NCBI GenBank assembly: GCA_905221605.1 | Contig: CAJNDS010002226.1 | Location: 47,501 to 93,500, forward strand | DNA from: Symbiodinium natans | Taxonomy: Eukaryota > Sar > Dinophyceae > Suessiales > Symbiodiniaceae | Reading direction: 5' to 3' | DNA: 46,000 nt | Shown: piece by piece, positions 44,901 through 45,943 of the stretch | Layout: the number at the start of each line of letters is the position of its first letter | Numbering within the stretch: position 1 is the stretch's first letter | Made by a program: the position numbers and the translations under genes | The notes under the pieces: model-generated | Database searches by the model: none | Seen by the model: the letters and a program-made list of their open reading frames with translations, nothing else | Told to the model about the DNA's origin: nothing

Positions 44901-45943
44901 GGGTTTAGGGTTTAGGGTTTAGGGTTTAGGGTGTAGGATCGAGGATTGAGGGTTTAGGGTTTAGGGGCTTCGAAGGTGTCGGAATGTTACAGGTGCATCG
45001 TGTATACTCACTGTAGCTCCAGCAATGCTATTCCACCAAAGCCTTCAACCCTAGACATAACTCAAATTGACCTAAACACCCCGAAGCCCTAACTATACAT
45101 AAACCCCAAACCCAAATCCCTAATCCCTAAACCCTAATCCCTAAACCCTAAACCCTAAACCCTGATGCGTTTTTCTACCGAGCCGAGCTCACGTGCACAT
45201 TGTAGGTGAAAGAATTCCGAAGCATGCGAAGCCTTTGCAAAGAGCTCGGTCGACTGCACGGCTTAGCGTTGGATTCGGGAGGCTTAGAGTTTAGGGTTTT
45301 GCGATGGTCTACTGACTCTTGAGAATTTTGAGAGGCTGAGCTTGAAATTCTGTGCGTAAACCGTAGTAAAAGCAAACATCACAAAAACCCAACGTTTGGC
45401 AAGTTGGGGTATGGGGCGGAGGGGTAGGGAGGGGTGTTGCGGCAGTGCAATGTCTGACCACACCCTGTAGGTAGATGTTCCTTAAGTTCAAACTGTAAAG
45501 ACCCCGGTGCATTGTGCATTGCATGGATCCTCCGTCAAGCCTTCCAAGACGCAAATACATCTCCAAAGTCCAAGTTACAAGCCTAAACCCTAAAAGGGGC
45601 CCCAATAACTAGAATAGGGTTTGGGGGATAGTAGTACACTTACAAAGGGACCCTAAGCAAACACCATTAGTCCTTTTTCCGACACCTATATGAGATCCAA
45701 GACAATGCTCGAAACTTGAAAGCCCCGGAAGCCCCAAGCCCTGGAGTCGGAGACGGCGTTTAAACACCCTGAACCCCAAACCAACCGTGTACCCTCAACC
45801 CTGAACCCTGAACCCTAAACCCTAAACCCTAAACCCTAAACCCTAAACCCTAAACCGCTAAGAATCAGGATCCCGAGGCGTCATTCCAAGGGCTGAACCA
45901 GCCCGACGAAGCCCTGCGTCACGGTCACGATGGCCTCCGTCAG
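10848..45943 (-). CDS. SPFH/band-7 domain protein, 27 exons (gene span, 5' end not seen)
   Basis: This is a spliced gene reconstructed by eye: 27 exons (listed separately) join in phase to about 384 residues ending in TGA. SPFH proteins form membrane-bound scaffolds (stomatin, prohibitin, flotillin). Here the beta-rich SPFH part runs over exons 1-18 (motifs [67 protein letters not shown]). It is followed by an Ala/Glu/Lys/Arg helical stretch ([40 protein letters not shown]) and a tail with NSFFFG. That order is typical of the family. Donors are GC (18), GT (6) and GA (2); acceptors are all AG, usually followed by G. The first exon seen has no convincing start codon, so the 5' end probably lies beyond 46,000. 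Family-level assignment is confident; subfamily and cellular site are not known. Confidence 0.85.
10920..11072. repeat. TTCAGGG/TTTAGGG array upstream of the SPFH last exon
   Basis: Starts as TTCAGGG units and becomes TTTAGGG. It is an inverted partner of 10,643-10,830, with the last exon in the loop. Confidence 0.95.
11083..11380. repeat. Degenerate about 47-bp tandem repeat, about seven units
   Basis: Units begin GGGCACCCTTTGTTAGGTTCCC and end near CCTTAAACCCAAA; starts near 11083, 11131, 11177, 11225, 11270, 11306 and 11343. Lies in SPFH intron 26. Confidence 0.8.
11389..11425 (+). mobile_element. Single end of a family-A MITE
   Basis: TTGGGATGTTGCCTCCTTATACTAGCAGT matches the left end of the family-A inverted-repeat element. 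No matching right end found. Confidence 0.6.
11426..13203. other. SPFH introns 26 and 25, mostly unique sequence
   Basis: A TTTAGGG array lies at 12,599-12,655, G-rich sequence to 12,720. Exon 26 is inside. Other open frames have no motif. Confidence 0.6.
12363..12411 (-). CDS. SPFH gene exon 26 ([16 protein letters not shown])
   Basis: 49 bp, acceptor AAGCAG, GC donor in phase 1. NSFFFG gives the tail its recognisable signature. Confidence 0.9.
13204..13745. repeat. Telomere-type arrays and a 38-bp higher-order repeat
   Basis: C-strand 13204-13240 and 13528-13560, G-strand 13335-13402, poly-G at 13,403-13,417. At 13,645-13,745 the block GATTTTAGGGTTTAAGGTTT recurs three times. Confidence 0.85.
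13253..13309 (-). CDS. SPFH gene exon 25 ([19 protein letters not shown])
   Basis: 57 bp, phase 0 on both sides, acceptor CGGAAG, GC donor. Confidence 0.88.
14416..14461 (-). CDS. SPFH gene exon 24 ([15 protein letters not shown])
   Basis: 46 bp, acceptor GATAG, GC donor, phase 0 at the exit. Joined to exon 25 it reads [14 protein letters not shown]. Confidence 0.85.
14573..14610 (-). CDS. SPFH gene exon 23 ([12 protein letters not shown])
   Basis: 38 bp. The acceptor is GCGAG (an AAG acceptor 9 bp upstream is also in phase). The GT donor leaves phase 2, which matches exon 24. This is the weakest conserved peptide of the C-terminal half. Confidence 0.6.
14713..14802. mobile_element. Family-A MITE, 90 bp, with 8-bp TSD
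   Basis: Perfect 14-bp terminal inverted repeats (TTGGGATGTTCCCC) flanked by GTTTAGAC on both sides (14705-14712, 14803-14810). No coding capacity. In SPFH intron 22. Confidence 0.88.
15192..15319. mobile_element. Family-A MITE with a CCCTAAA block inside
   Basis: Left TGTGATGTTTCGCCCTTCTG, right CTGCTAGTATGAGGGGAAAC then ATCCCAC. Flanks ATGCCCAC and ATCCCCAC agree at 7 of 8 bases. The middle (15,239-15,262) is three CCCTAAA units. Confidence 0.75.
15400..15590. repeat. TTTAGGG array with TGTAGGG variants
   Basis: About 25 units with variants, followed by a poly-C run at 15,635-15,652. In SPFH intron 22. Confidence 0.9.
15820..16318. repeat. TATG and TGTATGCA microsatellite field
   Basis: (TATG)n at about 15,820-15,940 and 16,013-16,060, TG/TATG mixtures to 16,120, (TGTATGCA)n to 16,260 and (GGATGCAT)n to 16,310. 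All frames stay open here; none is a credible gene. Confidence 0.97.
16358..16402 (-). CDS. SPFH gene exon 22 ([15 protein letters not shown])
   Basis: 45 bp, phase 0 on both sides, acceptor CCTCAG, GC donor. It abuts the large TATG/TGCA microsatellite field, which lies downstream in intron 22. Confidence 0.85.
16457..16735. repeat. TTTAGGG/TTGAGGG array in SPFH intron 21
   Basis: G-strand arrays at 16457-16560 and 16670-16735 with alternating TTGAGGG. A unique island at 16,570-16,630 is open on the minus strand but could not be joined in phase. Confidence 0.85.
16984..17022 (-). CDS. SPFH gene exon 21 ([13 protein letters not shown])
   Basis: 39 bp, phase 0 on both sides, acceptor GGTAG, GC donor. 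Typical Ala/Glu-rich helix that follows an SPFH domain. Confidence 0.85.
17590..17850. repeat. CCCCTAAA then CCCCAAAA arrays
   Basis: An 8-bp variant of the telomere word. About 15 CCCCTAAA-type units change into about 12 CCCCAAAA units, ending at the donor side of SPFH exon 20. Confidence 0.92.
17858..17895 (-). CDS. SPFH gene exon 20 ([12 protein letters not shown])
   Basis: 38 bp, acceptor CCTCAG, donor GTTTTT. It completes [14 protein letters not shown] with exon 19 across the retrotransposon-bearing intron. Confidence 0.85.
17925..18243. repeat. TTTGGGG/TTTAGGG mixed array and short TTTAGGG target array
   Basis: Mixed G-rich words 17925-18090, then about 120 bp unique, then TTTAGGG at 18,219-18,243, the left part of the array into which the copia element inserted. 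Confidence 0.85.
18239..18243. repeat. Target-site duplication AGGGT (left)
   Basis: The same five bases follow the other LTR. Because the target is a 7-bp tandem repeat, a match in register can occur by chance about one time in seven, but the length fits copia. Confidence 0.75.
18244..18456 (-). repeat. 3' LTR of the copia element
   Basis: 213 bp. The substitutions against the other LTR are at 18,404, 18,405 and 18,427. Immediately upstream in element sense is a short purine-rich run AAGACGGG, a weak polypurine tract. Confidence 0.95.
18507..19940 (-). CDS. Reverse transcriptase and RNase H of the copia element
   Basis: Opens with [19 protein letters not shown] and continues with [14 protein letters not shown] (first catalytic Asp) and [11 protein letters not shown] (HVDD in place of the common YVDD). 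RNase H motifs follow: [24 protein letters not shown], and [14 protein letters not shown], typical of copia. It ends at TGA 18,507-18,509, about 50 bp before the 3' LTR. Confidence 0.93.
   Translation of the reverse strand, partial: TGEDIRADSPTAEPEALAFICSWASSLGLRIKAADITNAYFQGKPLERLLILKAPSNPKGVPDKEIQESGYMIARVPVYGTTDAGRNLYLRIVEETKCIGLKSSQIMSALYYAHDTSGRLCAMLCTHVDDFFWAAFGEGELKIQQLLDHFKIGRIEEGSFRFCGREYAQHPDGTIEINSRDNTRAIAPLEIPKGAKLTTPVTQGQRTALRSVIGSLAWVARATRPDLAYRVNALQQRVTVATIDTMREANRVVALALADAERCIVYRAKILPWSSGPLAVVTFCDASFAAEAGYKSQRGRLHYLTDAETARDVNAPKHKLHLVAFGSSTMKRVCRATLQCEAYSLQHATEHGDRIRATLLELQGKLPSLHDWSEVAPRKMLHLQYSDCRSLTDHLLSSVPRPVEDKRLAIEMTALRQALWVDETPTSEAFAPFGDILRWIPTHLQLADCLTKSMKPKLLNEALESNEAVVKEEAPAE
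19897..21534 (-). CDS. Integrase C-terminus, 2OG-dioxygenase-like domain and RT N-terminus
   Basis: Three modules in one frame, counted from the GTG at 21,492. Residues 1-80 are a basic, SH3-like integrase end ([12 protein letters not shown] ... [10 protein letters not shown]). Residues about 220-372 read like a double-stranded beta-helix dioxygenase: SLHKD gives H-x-D (His 290, Asp 292), a distal His 353 in KKLH, and Arg 362 in GQRFSI. Residues about 435-512 are the start of a copia reverse transcriptase ([30 protein letters not shown]). The frame is lost near 19,945. Confidence 0.7.
   Translation of the reverse strand, partial: YSRHRAREEARKAFVHLDSSRKVARALQRNAAPMDMEYQVGDLVIYRRDNLPGSTSTVWSTASRVIGREAENAYWLLHEGVPVLVNARKMRPADEVEVAARRVLTGEPVLPGSIVHGPEQRYLDERDKDPVTAPSTPRPNTGIASAPSTPMRVAAAESPAVTSKEISPSDKTGRERTRSPLRQSSSALMAEAQDTDPVETKACELLEAMAFETSHCLELLRLCKEHKPKRTKRAMFQDATDDELAASFGVYRHGGFVGISNPTKQRPCFVTYLNRFLRHHCEKAGYTEFTWNGIQVSESRASLHKDNSNLKGSLNFTMSLGNYSKGGHLWIENPEGNTVIDVCGNLVPGTLHTTRGKVLRFDPKKLHMVEPHEGQRFSIIGFTMNHLGKLRADEHQMMEDLEFPQTRIPTPQVEQPRQEESERADDMHSSDDEEVGTSFLASLLDYHNSPAEVQLGLDEAMLAEWAKYQEFHAVIPCSKKQVQELLSQGHICVPTKWVLTDKHEHLKGTPGYRPKYKARLVACGNFEHIHLHRGGHSCRFPDSRA
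21405..23207 (-). CDS. Integrase segment of the copia element
   Basis: The first about 290 residues are acidic and unrecognised. The pre-integrase zinc finger is [10 protein letters not shown] ... CKACLD (His 308, His 313, Cys 341, Cys 344, counted from the TTG at 23,201). The catalytic core has GIDCMEVKD (Asp 373), VVVDRGTHF (Asp 436) and [12 protein letters not shown] (Glu 471), with 34 residues between the second Asp and Glu. The frame is lost near 21,535, and the C-terminal part continues in another frame. Confidence 0.9.
   Translation of the reverse strand, partial: ASLQGVNDFGEFKQVRFDVEDSDDEFELIPAHDGPRAVTRDTAHSLPKLSNRQRKRVLSGIQEMVAGDRVLQAIAFNAAVATDHMIAFTPTEPPISHCKWVSESLDAQVISETIANLETGVPGLIVLRVDAPTEELCLECECLADTAGVSIVLVSPYGCPTLESTVEVRGDLNVSGIGPNIDDALQVLSTWTESYGMSPRCYADTEEHDFWATCRDISQELYLNSYTRNCFVVSEGLGSDMEDQELIPDEEMAELLREQDNGASVFTPEEREQLILEQLSFPGTPASEEERRAAWRSLPQRTRVAIRRLHRAFGHLPGKVLEQVLRQSKASKEFILAARLHRCKACLDTAPVPRHHPVSGESVFPKEFNHTLGIDCMEVKDVEGTRYTAVNMVDMGTSFQQVALIKSGGGNPSARQCLQVFMERWVSWAGHPQHVVVDRGTHFKGEFASYMGQHGIHLRNAPLESPQTIGKVERHGGLLKALVRKTVQEIQPSTWEDMVMVVSECVTTKNDLSRHQGFSPSQHVLGKRPRTPGSVMDEDESMGTLLARFDETTPLLLSTPDIGPGKKPARPSCTWTRPGRLLVHCKGMQLPWTWSIRWAI
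23162..24931 (-). CDS. End of RapZ-C-like domain, coiled coil and RS-rich region
   Basis: Begins [17 protein letters not shown], the missing end of the previous domain, then a Cys/His stretch ([11 protein letters not shown]). An acidic linker leads to a clear coiled coil ([18 protein letters not shown] ... AERAEQLLQ, about residues 175-220). This is followed by an Arg/Ser-rich part ([19 protein letters not shown]) and a Trp/Pro-rich region without recognised homology. The frame ends at TAA 23,162-23,164. The RS-rich part suggests RNA or nuclear association; that is inference only. Confidence 0.6.
   Translation of the reverse strand, partial: NRHRSVAGGILIEHMLLRVEGLHVSMQHCNSEQSWPLMGGSCRGHCSWCTHRPDDARASYEQVLADFIKYLEGDVKESTTCILHCESEPERAPGTAPEEVTDLDADDEVEEVPTDPLEVAPGEGESASQAATRLGLRGKQHTSYVAKWDPSSLTGRLHQQAGSGVFTATSSHLPVQAQVQTLERKLALRDKEVESLRSKLRDAERDKQEAERRAERAEQLLQASLEVVPAPGSSSSDSRRKVRRERSSHHDDHRAQSSRRESSSYRDRDRDRWRPSSSYRDTARETSSYDQNQWDAWDDEWSRAGDWDHQAPPEPPKPPVRRWTPHLEARANRAADEEFWQRRFEENRPLDRRELKNYFHDPAADNSNAAWAQWRKSQGPAPPGEGKRIKLDPAILALDLTEIPTSDDASLSWNRRVLVDLLPDQVMHEFCGLLYGRPSPALWIGPYMPKSFSTQDQEHTDKSERHNFKVTAVTPHTREGYKPCGNVKGPTPIGWLFLNDNPKNKGGVWIPQGTVCPPGHSTEDVCGEFKAEQVCPTEPPPSGGAYLVLWLYPKAFAPDTVPKTLADRDELSADRRHCRGLMTLGSSSR
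24739..25737 (-). CDS. Protease tail and RapZ-C-like domain, broken
   Basis: This segment follows an in-frame TAA at 25,738-25,740. The start (MAKDLHLGT ... TGLLC-like) continues the protease fold. From about residue 145 a domain with [40 protein letters not shown] and MNISVVCKH matches the pattern of the RapZ C-terminal domain (FD-R-LPNP, TG-D, GC-GG-HRSV). Its motif is cut at about 24,931: CKH is in this frame and RHRSVAGG in the next. Codons below about 24,930 are out of the original frame. Confidence 0.55.
   Translation of the reverse strand, partial: LGMAKDLHLGTCSVRLPSNPDKTIELKLHRTSDSGLLCICLTDGLLQGKQPRLVRGFAIPPPPAGAARAIAAEGSDKCASGKVTKRKASSMQTHSLSEPQGENTNLTAAMAIAPSQRPAPKARPQQLNSETFPTEGGDNPKHAADIFTFGYNFEEVVDKIRNAWEPQHFADTFSEMRSAEATLELGGAFAGIFFDLTYLPNARSLDPELADRKRDTSLRDHVGSHPSIMKAIAADPGFLQHCRAIRSKVKKSMEQGYQAMNISVVCKHKTGTVPWQEASSLSTCYFALKDFMFPCSIATANSPGRSWVDLAAGIAAGAHIAQTMRGRATNKC
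25797..27278 (-). CDS. Zinc knuckle, ExoX-C-like, CxxC and protease-like segment
   Basis: The frame opens with the CCHC knuckle [16 protein letters not shown] (C-x2-C-x4-H-x6-C, 27,231-27,278). Next comes [24 protein letters not shown] (about residue 113-136), which resembles the C-terminal motif of exonuclease-X-type proteins. Then come several CxxC/CxxxC pairs (about 205-270), probably zinc binding. A protease-like centre is [15 protein letters not shown] (Asp about 416). Retroviral-type proteases have D-T/S-G, so DEGC is unusual. The frame ends at TAG 25,797-25,799; homologous-looking sequence goes on in another frame. Confidence 0.7.
   Translation of the reverse strand, partial: CLRCGAIGHWAGDAECRFKGSPGGPKGSSKGGPGAEKSASPGKPGMASSSQAYLAALSDASDDETPAIHLSNTSRDMEGYPAERSGGPSERPRVRRSEATAMRDSPPPGSDTLFTFGHHKGLTYERVLQTYPGYVLWGQTQKCPSKCLGDFLNWVHEHYVVEDTDPIEVRRRDIPLSTMMPPTPVADRAANAEVTASSSTGFRPKCRGGCKTFSKTGSNSYIDMRTCKSCGTVTKTRKEQVQADPTTCTHAQVDRSGSSKTTSRIKCKLCGMILDELPQEEKKARDAAAAQLRDTNTLDFDMMRSIVGRTGDRVPVEVVVPALEQFKEAVEGHFVTEPSITRGDLFAYLQEALDDHADDASPTSASWEMASSGRRPGTAMVAMLAGPHEGVTDTNPSLSKLPVVNIRTSPHVFAVLDEGCNSTVHGEDWGHESMSKYASFGYSTRFVKETSKTFKGLSGSTSTLGTRTFPFCLLPLDPVEGEEVPIGKDCVGR
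27235..28629 (-). CDS. gag: Gag-like protein of the copia element
   Basis: 464 codons from ATG. The N-terminal about 45 residues include a WEFRTRARV motif. A Ser/Arg and acidic low-complexity region follows (about 60-150), then a helical capsid-like part (about 165-290: [47 protein letters not shown]) and a Lys/Gly-rich tail. The CCHC knuckle expected next is in another frame: around 27,279 the reading shifts by one base, so Gag as read ends without its knuckle. Either this is a one-base indel or a frameshift is used. The 160-bp leader between the PBS and this ATG shows nothing else. Confidence 0.8.
   Translation of the reverse strand: MSVAGLKYDPVLSLDTPAETKSGSYIYSGSAASFHDWEFRTRARVSQHRERQRREVLKDLRSSHQLSRSASPRKWVGGGIRSPDRHTGDESSGMAASPSSAPGRRRGRQAGAESMSSGDGGEEEQQPQDYEVEDDGQASVETEPVPTLASVRDSDLDMSDAVQKTLEGLRGDAFLIARDIGLERLLKHDGIDLLIQKVKDQAFPLQGEEASELFRQGPLSKQSGEPMLSYISRRKRWWVTLRELDPEVRLSEAMRANLLVELSGLSRQEQLMVRTAAQAETVDEYARVLIKHHSVVHMRERLLVEKDKPVARTWSKPRWENTSFQQKPRYGYMTQGFMEDDEYECQEPESQAYVAEEHEVEEDEGEWVDDSTLAMALNAYTAMQTELGGEPGEEHAEALQLAYAAQTTLANVKGNKGKGFGKFGGKKGGKVPPSNLSIADRKAKLAELKPMLAVRRNRPLGRRR
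28779..28790 (-). promoter_or_regulatory. Primer-binding site, initiator-tRNA-Met-like
   Basis: One base after the 5' LTR the minus strand reads TGGTAGCGGAGC, complementary to a tRNA 3' end ...GCTACCA. That ending is found in eukaryotic initiator tRNA-Met, the usual Ty1/copia primer. Confidence 0.75.
28792..29004 (-). repeat. 5' LTR of the copia element
   Basis: 213 bp. On the minus strand it begins TGTGAGATTTTCCTG and ends CTTCTGAAA, so the usual CA end is absent. It is aligned over its whole length with 18,244-18,456 and differs at 3 positions. Confidence 0.95.
29005..29009. repeat. Target-site duplication AGGGT (right)
   Basis: Directly follows the 5' LTR end at 29,004; partner of 18,239-18,243. 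Confidence 0.75.
29005..29070. repeat. TTTAGGG/TTGAGGG array, right part of the copia target
   Basis: Continues the array interrupted by the retrotransposon. Confidence 0.9.
29173..29340. mobile_element. Family-A MITE with internal duplication
   Basis: Left TTGGGATGTTCTCCCTTATA, right GGGGGAACATCC. The internal block TAGCAGTCCTTAATAGGGAT followed by AATAGGGGGTAC occurs twice. Flanks CCTATGAA and CCTGTGAT are only 6/8 alike. Confidence 0.7.
29445..29535. mobile_element. Family-A MITE fragment, ends missing
   Basis: Inner palindrome TAACAGTCTCAATAGGGATG ... ATCCCTACTAAGGGCTG without the TTGGGATG termini. Confidence 0.6.
29796..29841 (-). CDS. SPFH gene exon 19 ([15 protein letters not shown])
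   Basis: 46 bp, acceptor TTCCAG, GC donor in phase 1. It starts the helical region. The next intron (11.9 kb) contains the copia element. Confidence 0.88.
29905..30215. repeat. Poly-C/poly-A, TA repeat and a 16-bp inverted repeat
   Basis: About 29 C at 29,911-29,939 followed by A, (TA)n at 29,980-29,997. CTTAAGAACCCCAAAA at 30,116-30,131 is exactly inverted at 30,198-30,213, enclosing 66 bp. No target duplication seen. Confidence 0.8.
30318..30700. repeat. CCCTAAA arrays in SPFH intron 18
   Basis: C-strand 30318-30385 and 30477-30520, then degenerate units. Confidence 0.9.
30764..30820. mobile_element. Family-A MITE, left end only
   Basis: TTGGGATGTTCCCTCTTCTACTAAGAGTCCTTAATA; no right end recognised. 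Confidence 0.6.
30941..31004 (-). CDS. SPFH gene exon 18 ([20 protein letters not shown])
   Basis: 64 bp, the longest exon. Acceptor CCAAG followed by G, donor GTGTGG, phase 0 at the exit. Confidence 0.9.
31692..31719 (-). CDS. SPFH gene exon 17 (ERYGVKIL)
   Basis: 28 bp, acceptor GCTGAG, GA donor needed for phase 2. YGVKIL followed by SINLISA is the classical YG(V/I)-strand region of SPFH proteins. Confidence 0.75.
32506..32561 (-). CDS. SPFH gene exon 16 ([18 protein letters not shown])
   Basis: 56 bp, acceptor TTGCAG followed by G, GC donor in phase 1. HANAIC joins ERYGVKIL of exon 17. Confidence 0.85.
32661..33834. other. Unique DNA of SPFH intron 15
   Basis: Overlapping open frames at 32,900-33,460 on both strands, without recognised motifs. 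One short TTTAGGG array at 33,716-33,745. Confidence 0.6.
33835..34630. repeat. CCCTAAA array and long degenerate G-rich array around exon 15
   Basis: C-strand 33835-34046 (about 20 units at the end), exon 15, then 34,136-34,630 of eroded TTTAGGG words (TTCTAGGG, TTTTGGGG, TTGTAGGG). Confidence 0.9.
34061..34101 (-). CDS. SPFH gene exon 15 ([13 protein letters not shown])
   Basis: 41 bp, acceptor GTCAG, GC donor in phase 2. The charged linker is followed in exon 16 by ALFDPDRM. It lies between a long CCCTAAA array (33,835-34,046) and a degenerate TTTAGGG array (34,136 onward). Confidence 0.75.
34758..34875. mobile_element. Family-B inverted-repeat element, copy 1
   Basis: GCATGGTCCCTTAGTATATGG ... 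TATATACCCTAT ... GGGCCCATACTTCAGAACCCT. Imperfect terminal inverted repeats, no coding capacity. In SPFH intron 14. Confidence 0.7.
34915..34974 (-). CDS. SPFH gene exon 14 ([20 protein letters not shown])
   Basis: 60 bp, phase 0 on both sides, acceptor CCCAG, GC donor. An internal GTGAGT could serve as an alternative donor and would drop nine residues. Confidence 0.85.
34979..35290. repeat. TTTAGGG (34979-35062) and CCCTAAA (35203-35290) arrays
   Basis: Inverted pair in SPFH intron 13, about 140 bp apart. Confidence 0.92.
35541..35580 (-). CDS. SPFH gene exon 13 ([13 protein letters not shown])
   Basis: 40 bp, acceptor ATGAG followed by G, GC donor, leaves in phase 0. A family-B inverted-repeat element begins 22 bp upstream. 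Confidence 0.85.
35603..35700. mobile_element. Family-B inverted-repeat element, copy 2
   Basis: TCATGGTCCCTTAGTATGGG ... GGGCCCATACATCAGGACCC. Begins 22 bp upstream of SPFH exon 13. Confidence 0.75.
36548..36576 (-). CDS. SPFH gene exon 12 (HKEGPTTEI)
   Basis: Acceptor CAACAG. Phase with exon 13 requires a GA donor; a GT donor 2 bp earlier exists but would break the frame. This is a less conserved linker, so certainty is lower. Confidence 0.55.
36690..37230. repeat. Highly degenerate C-rich repeat field
   Basis: Eroded CCCTAAA words (CCCAAAC, CCCTGAAC, CCTAAGCC) over about 500 bp in SPFH intron 11. Confidence 0.75.
37240..37347. repeat. TTTAGGG array
   Basis: About 14 units in SPFH intron 11. 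Confidence 0.95.
37611..37768. repeat. GGGAGCCTTA-type 10-bp repeat
   Basis: About 14 units of GGGAGCCTTA/GGGAGCCTCA with variants. A (CA)n run follows at 38,085-38,102. Confidence 0.85.
38490..38690. repeat. TTTAGGG arrays flanking SPFH exon 11
   Basis: 38490-38545 and 38634-38685, same orientation; the second one touches the exon 11 acceptor. Confidence 0.9.
38592..38630 (-). CDS. SPFH gene exon 11 ([13 protein letters not shown])
   Basis: 39 bp, phase 0 on both sides, GC donor. Its acceptor is the end of a CCCTAAA array read on the minus strand (CCCTAAAAG), so telomere-type repeat directly forms the 3' splice site. Confidence 0.9.
38908..39075. repeat. TA and CATA/TGTATA microsatellites
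   Basis: (TA)n at 38,915-38,938 and 38,970-38,985, then palindromic CATATATAC/GTATATG to 39,072. In SPFH intron 10. Confidence 0.93.
39121..39180 (-). CDS. SPFH gene exon 10 ([20 protein letters not shown])
   Basis: 60 bp, phase 0 on both sides, acceptor CGGAG, GC donor. ATVNWVI is the most family-diagnostic strand of the set. Confidence 0.92.
39291..39392. mobile_element. Family-A MITE, 102 bp, perfect 8-bp TSD
   Basis: Left TTGGAATGTTTCCTGCTTAT, right AGTATAAGGGGGGACATCCC then AA. ACTTTAAG flanks it exactly on both sides (39283-39290, 39393-39400). In SPFH intron 9. Confidence 0.9.
39581..39680. repeat. TTTAGGG array in SPFH intron 9
   Basis: About 14 perfect units, ending 8 bp from exon 9. 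Confidence 0.95.
39689..39717 (-). CDS. SPFH gene exon 9 (LVDLHGYRL)
   Basis: 29-bp exon, acceptor AAACAG, GT donor. It enters in phase 1 and leaves in phase 0. A long TTTAGGG array (39,581-39,680) lies directly downstream in the next intron. Confidence 0.8.
39975..40017 (-). CDS. SPFH gene exon 8 ([14 protein letters not shown])
   Basis: Acceptor GAACAG, GC donor in phase 1. A GT donor 4 bp earlier would break the phase with exon 9. Confidence 0.9.
40029..40110. repeat. Short mixed TTTAGGG array in SPFH intron 7
   Basis: TTTGGGG/TTTAGGG/GCTAGGG words directly upstream of the exon 8 acceptor. Confidence 0.8.
40570..40915 (-). other. Coding-like island inside SPFH intron 7, function unknown
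   Basis: One minus-strand frame is open over about 340 bp to a TGA near 40,578, and codes a Lys/Arg/Gln/Leu-rich peptide ([23 protein letters not shown]-poor, helical). A second frame ([20 protein letters not shown]) is also open. The SPFH exons on both sides join perfectly without it. It may be a nested gene, an exon of another transcript or a relict. Confidence 0.35.
41184..41413. repeat. CCCCAAA then CCCTAAA arrays around SPFH exon 7
   Basis: About eight CCCCAAA units convert to CCCTAAA (41184-41276); a second C-strand array lies at 41347-41413 behind exon 7. Confidence 0.92.
41308..41342 (-). CDS. SPFH gene exon 7 ([11 protein letters not shown])
   Basis: Acceptor TTGAAG, donor GTGCAA. 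It enters in phase 1 and leaves in phase 0. With exon 8 it gives [16 protein letters not shown]. Confidence 0.9.
41538..41683. repeat. 29-bp tandem repeat, five copies
   Basis: The unit CCCTTTTAAGGGATTATAGG followed by GTATAATAG is nearly exact five times. Each contains the palindrome CCCTTTTAAGGG with a one-base offset. In SPFH intron 6. Confidence 0.92.
42170..42289. repeat. CCCTAAA array
   Basis: About 17 units with three variants, ending about 20 bp beyond the exon 6 donor. Confidence 0.95.
42311..42362 (-). CDS. SPFH gene exon 6 ([17 protein letters not shown])
   Basis: Acceptor ATGCAG, GC donor, leaves in phase 1. The next exon completes the second Gly of EGG. Confidence 0.9.
42430..42870. 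repeat. Degenerate TTTAGGG arrays in SPFH intron 5
   Basis: 42430-42495 and 42740-42870 with TTTTAGGG 8-bp variants. Confidence 0.85.
42885..42912 (-). CDS. SPFH gene exon 5 (PYTLITVDE)
   Basis: 28 bp, acceptor GCGAG followed by G, GC donor, leaves in phase 0. With exon 6 it reads LITVDEGYAAVTQ, a strongly SPFH-like strand. Confidence 0.85.
42963..43025. repeat. CCCTAAA/CCCTGAA array in SPFH intron 4
   Basis: About nine units; TGAACCC variants are consecutive, suggesting local duplication. Confidence 0.92.
43395..43439 (-). CDS. SPFH gene exon 4 ([15 protein letters not shown])
   Basis: Acceptor CCGAG followed by G, GC donor, phase 2 on both sides. It joins exons 3 and 5 to give SPTMEFERLID and VICLGPYTL. 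Confidence 0.8.
43700..43796. mobile_element. Family-C inverted-repeat element, copy 1
   Basis: Left GACTCAAATACTCCGTAAGTA, right TACTTAAGGAGTACTGGAGTC. A shared inner part is TATAAGGAACC.GATTATG.TTTCA. Confidence 0.75.
43832..43940. mobile_element. Family-A MITE, decayed left end
   Basis: CCCCTTATACTAACAGTCCTT ... AAGGACTGTCAGTATAAGGG followed by CAAACATCCCA. The inner inverted repeats are strong, the outer left end is eroded. Confidence 0.75.
43948..43976. repeat. Short TTTAGGG array in SPFH intron 3
   Basis: Four units. Confidence 0.9.
44026..44045 (-). CDS. SPFH gene exon 3, 20-bp microexon (WNSPTM)
   Basis: Acceptor ACCAG, GC donor. The exon has six full codons plus two bases; the last codon (Glu) is completed by exon 4. 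A family-B inverted-repeat element ends 15 bp upstream, so it supplies sequence close to this acceptor. Confidence 0.7.
44061..44160. mobile_element. Family-B inverted-repeat element, copy 3
   Basis: ACATGGTCCCTTAGTATGGG ... GGGCCCATACATCAGAACC. Ends 15 bp upstream of SPFH exon 3. Confidence 0.75.
44172..44255. mobile_element. Family-C inverted-repeat element, copy 2
   Basis: Left GACTCCAGTACTCCTTAAC, right GTTACGGGGGTATTGGAGTC; inner TATAAGGAACCCCATTATG as in copy 1. Confidence 0.75.
44278..44500. repeat. CCCTAAA (44278-44335) and TTTAGGG/TTAGGGG (44405-44500) arrays
   Basis: Inverted pair in SPFH intron 2; the second ends in five GTTAGGG/GGTTAGG units. Confidence 0.92.
44727..44965. repeat. 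CCCTAAA and TTTAGGG arrays flanking SPFH exon 2
   Basis: C-strand 44727-44800 and G-strand 44868-44965: an inverted pair with exon 2 in the loop. Confidence 0.92.
44812..44848 (-). CDS. SPFH gene exon 2 ([12 protein letters not shown])
   Basis: Acceptor GACAG, donor GTCTTC. It enters in phase 2 and leaves in phase 0. It is bounded by a CCCTAAA array at 44,727-44,800 and a TTTAGGG array from 44,868. VLLPPGV is the typical Pro-rich loop of SPFH proteins. Confidence 0.75.
45130..45857. repeat. CCCTAAA arrays in SPFH intron 1
   Basis: 45130-45162 and 45787-45857; the sequence between is unique with no gene recognised. Confidence 0.9.
45903..45943 (-). CDS. SPFH gene exon 1 of those seen ([14 protein letters not shown])
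   Basis: First exon found, preceded by CAG. An acceptor 3 bp upstream is also possible, and so is a GT donor 4 bp further on. It ends in phase 2 before a GC donor. The peptide fits the first beta strand of an SPFH domain. Confidence 0.65.
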
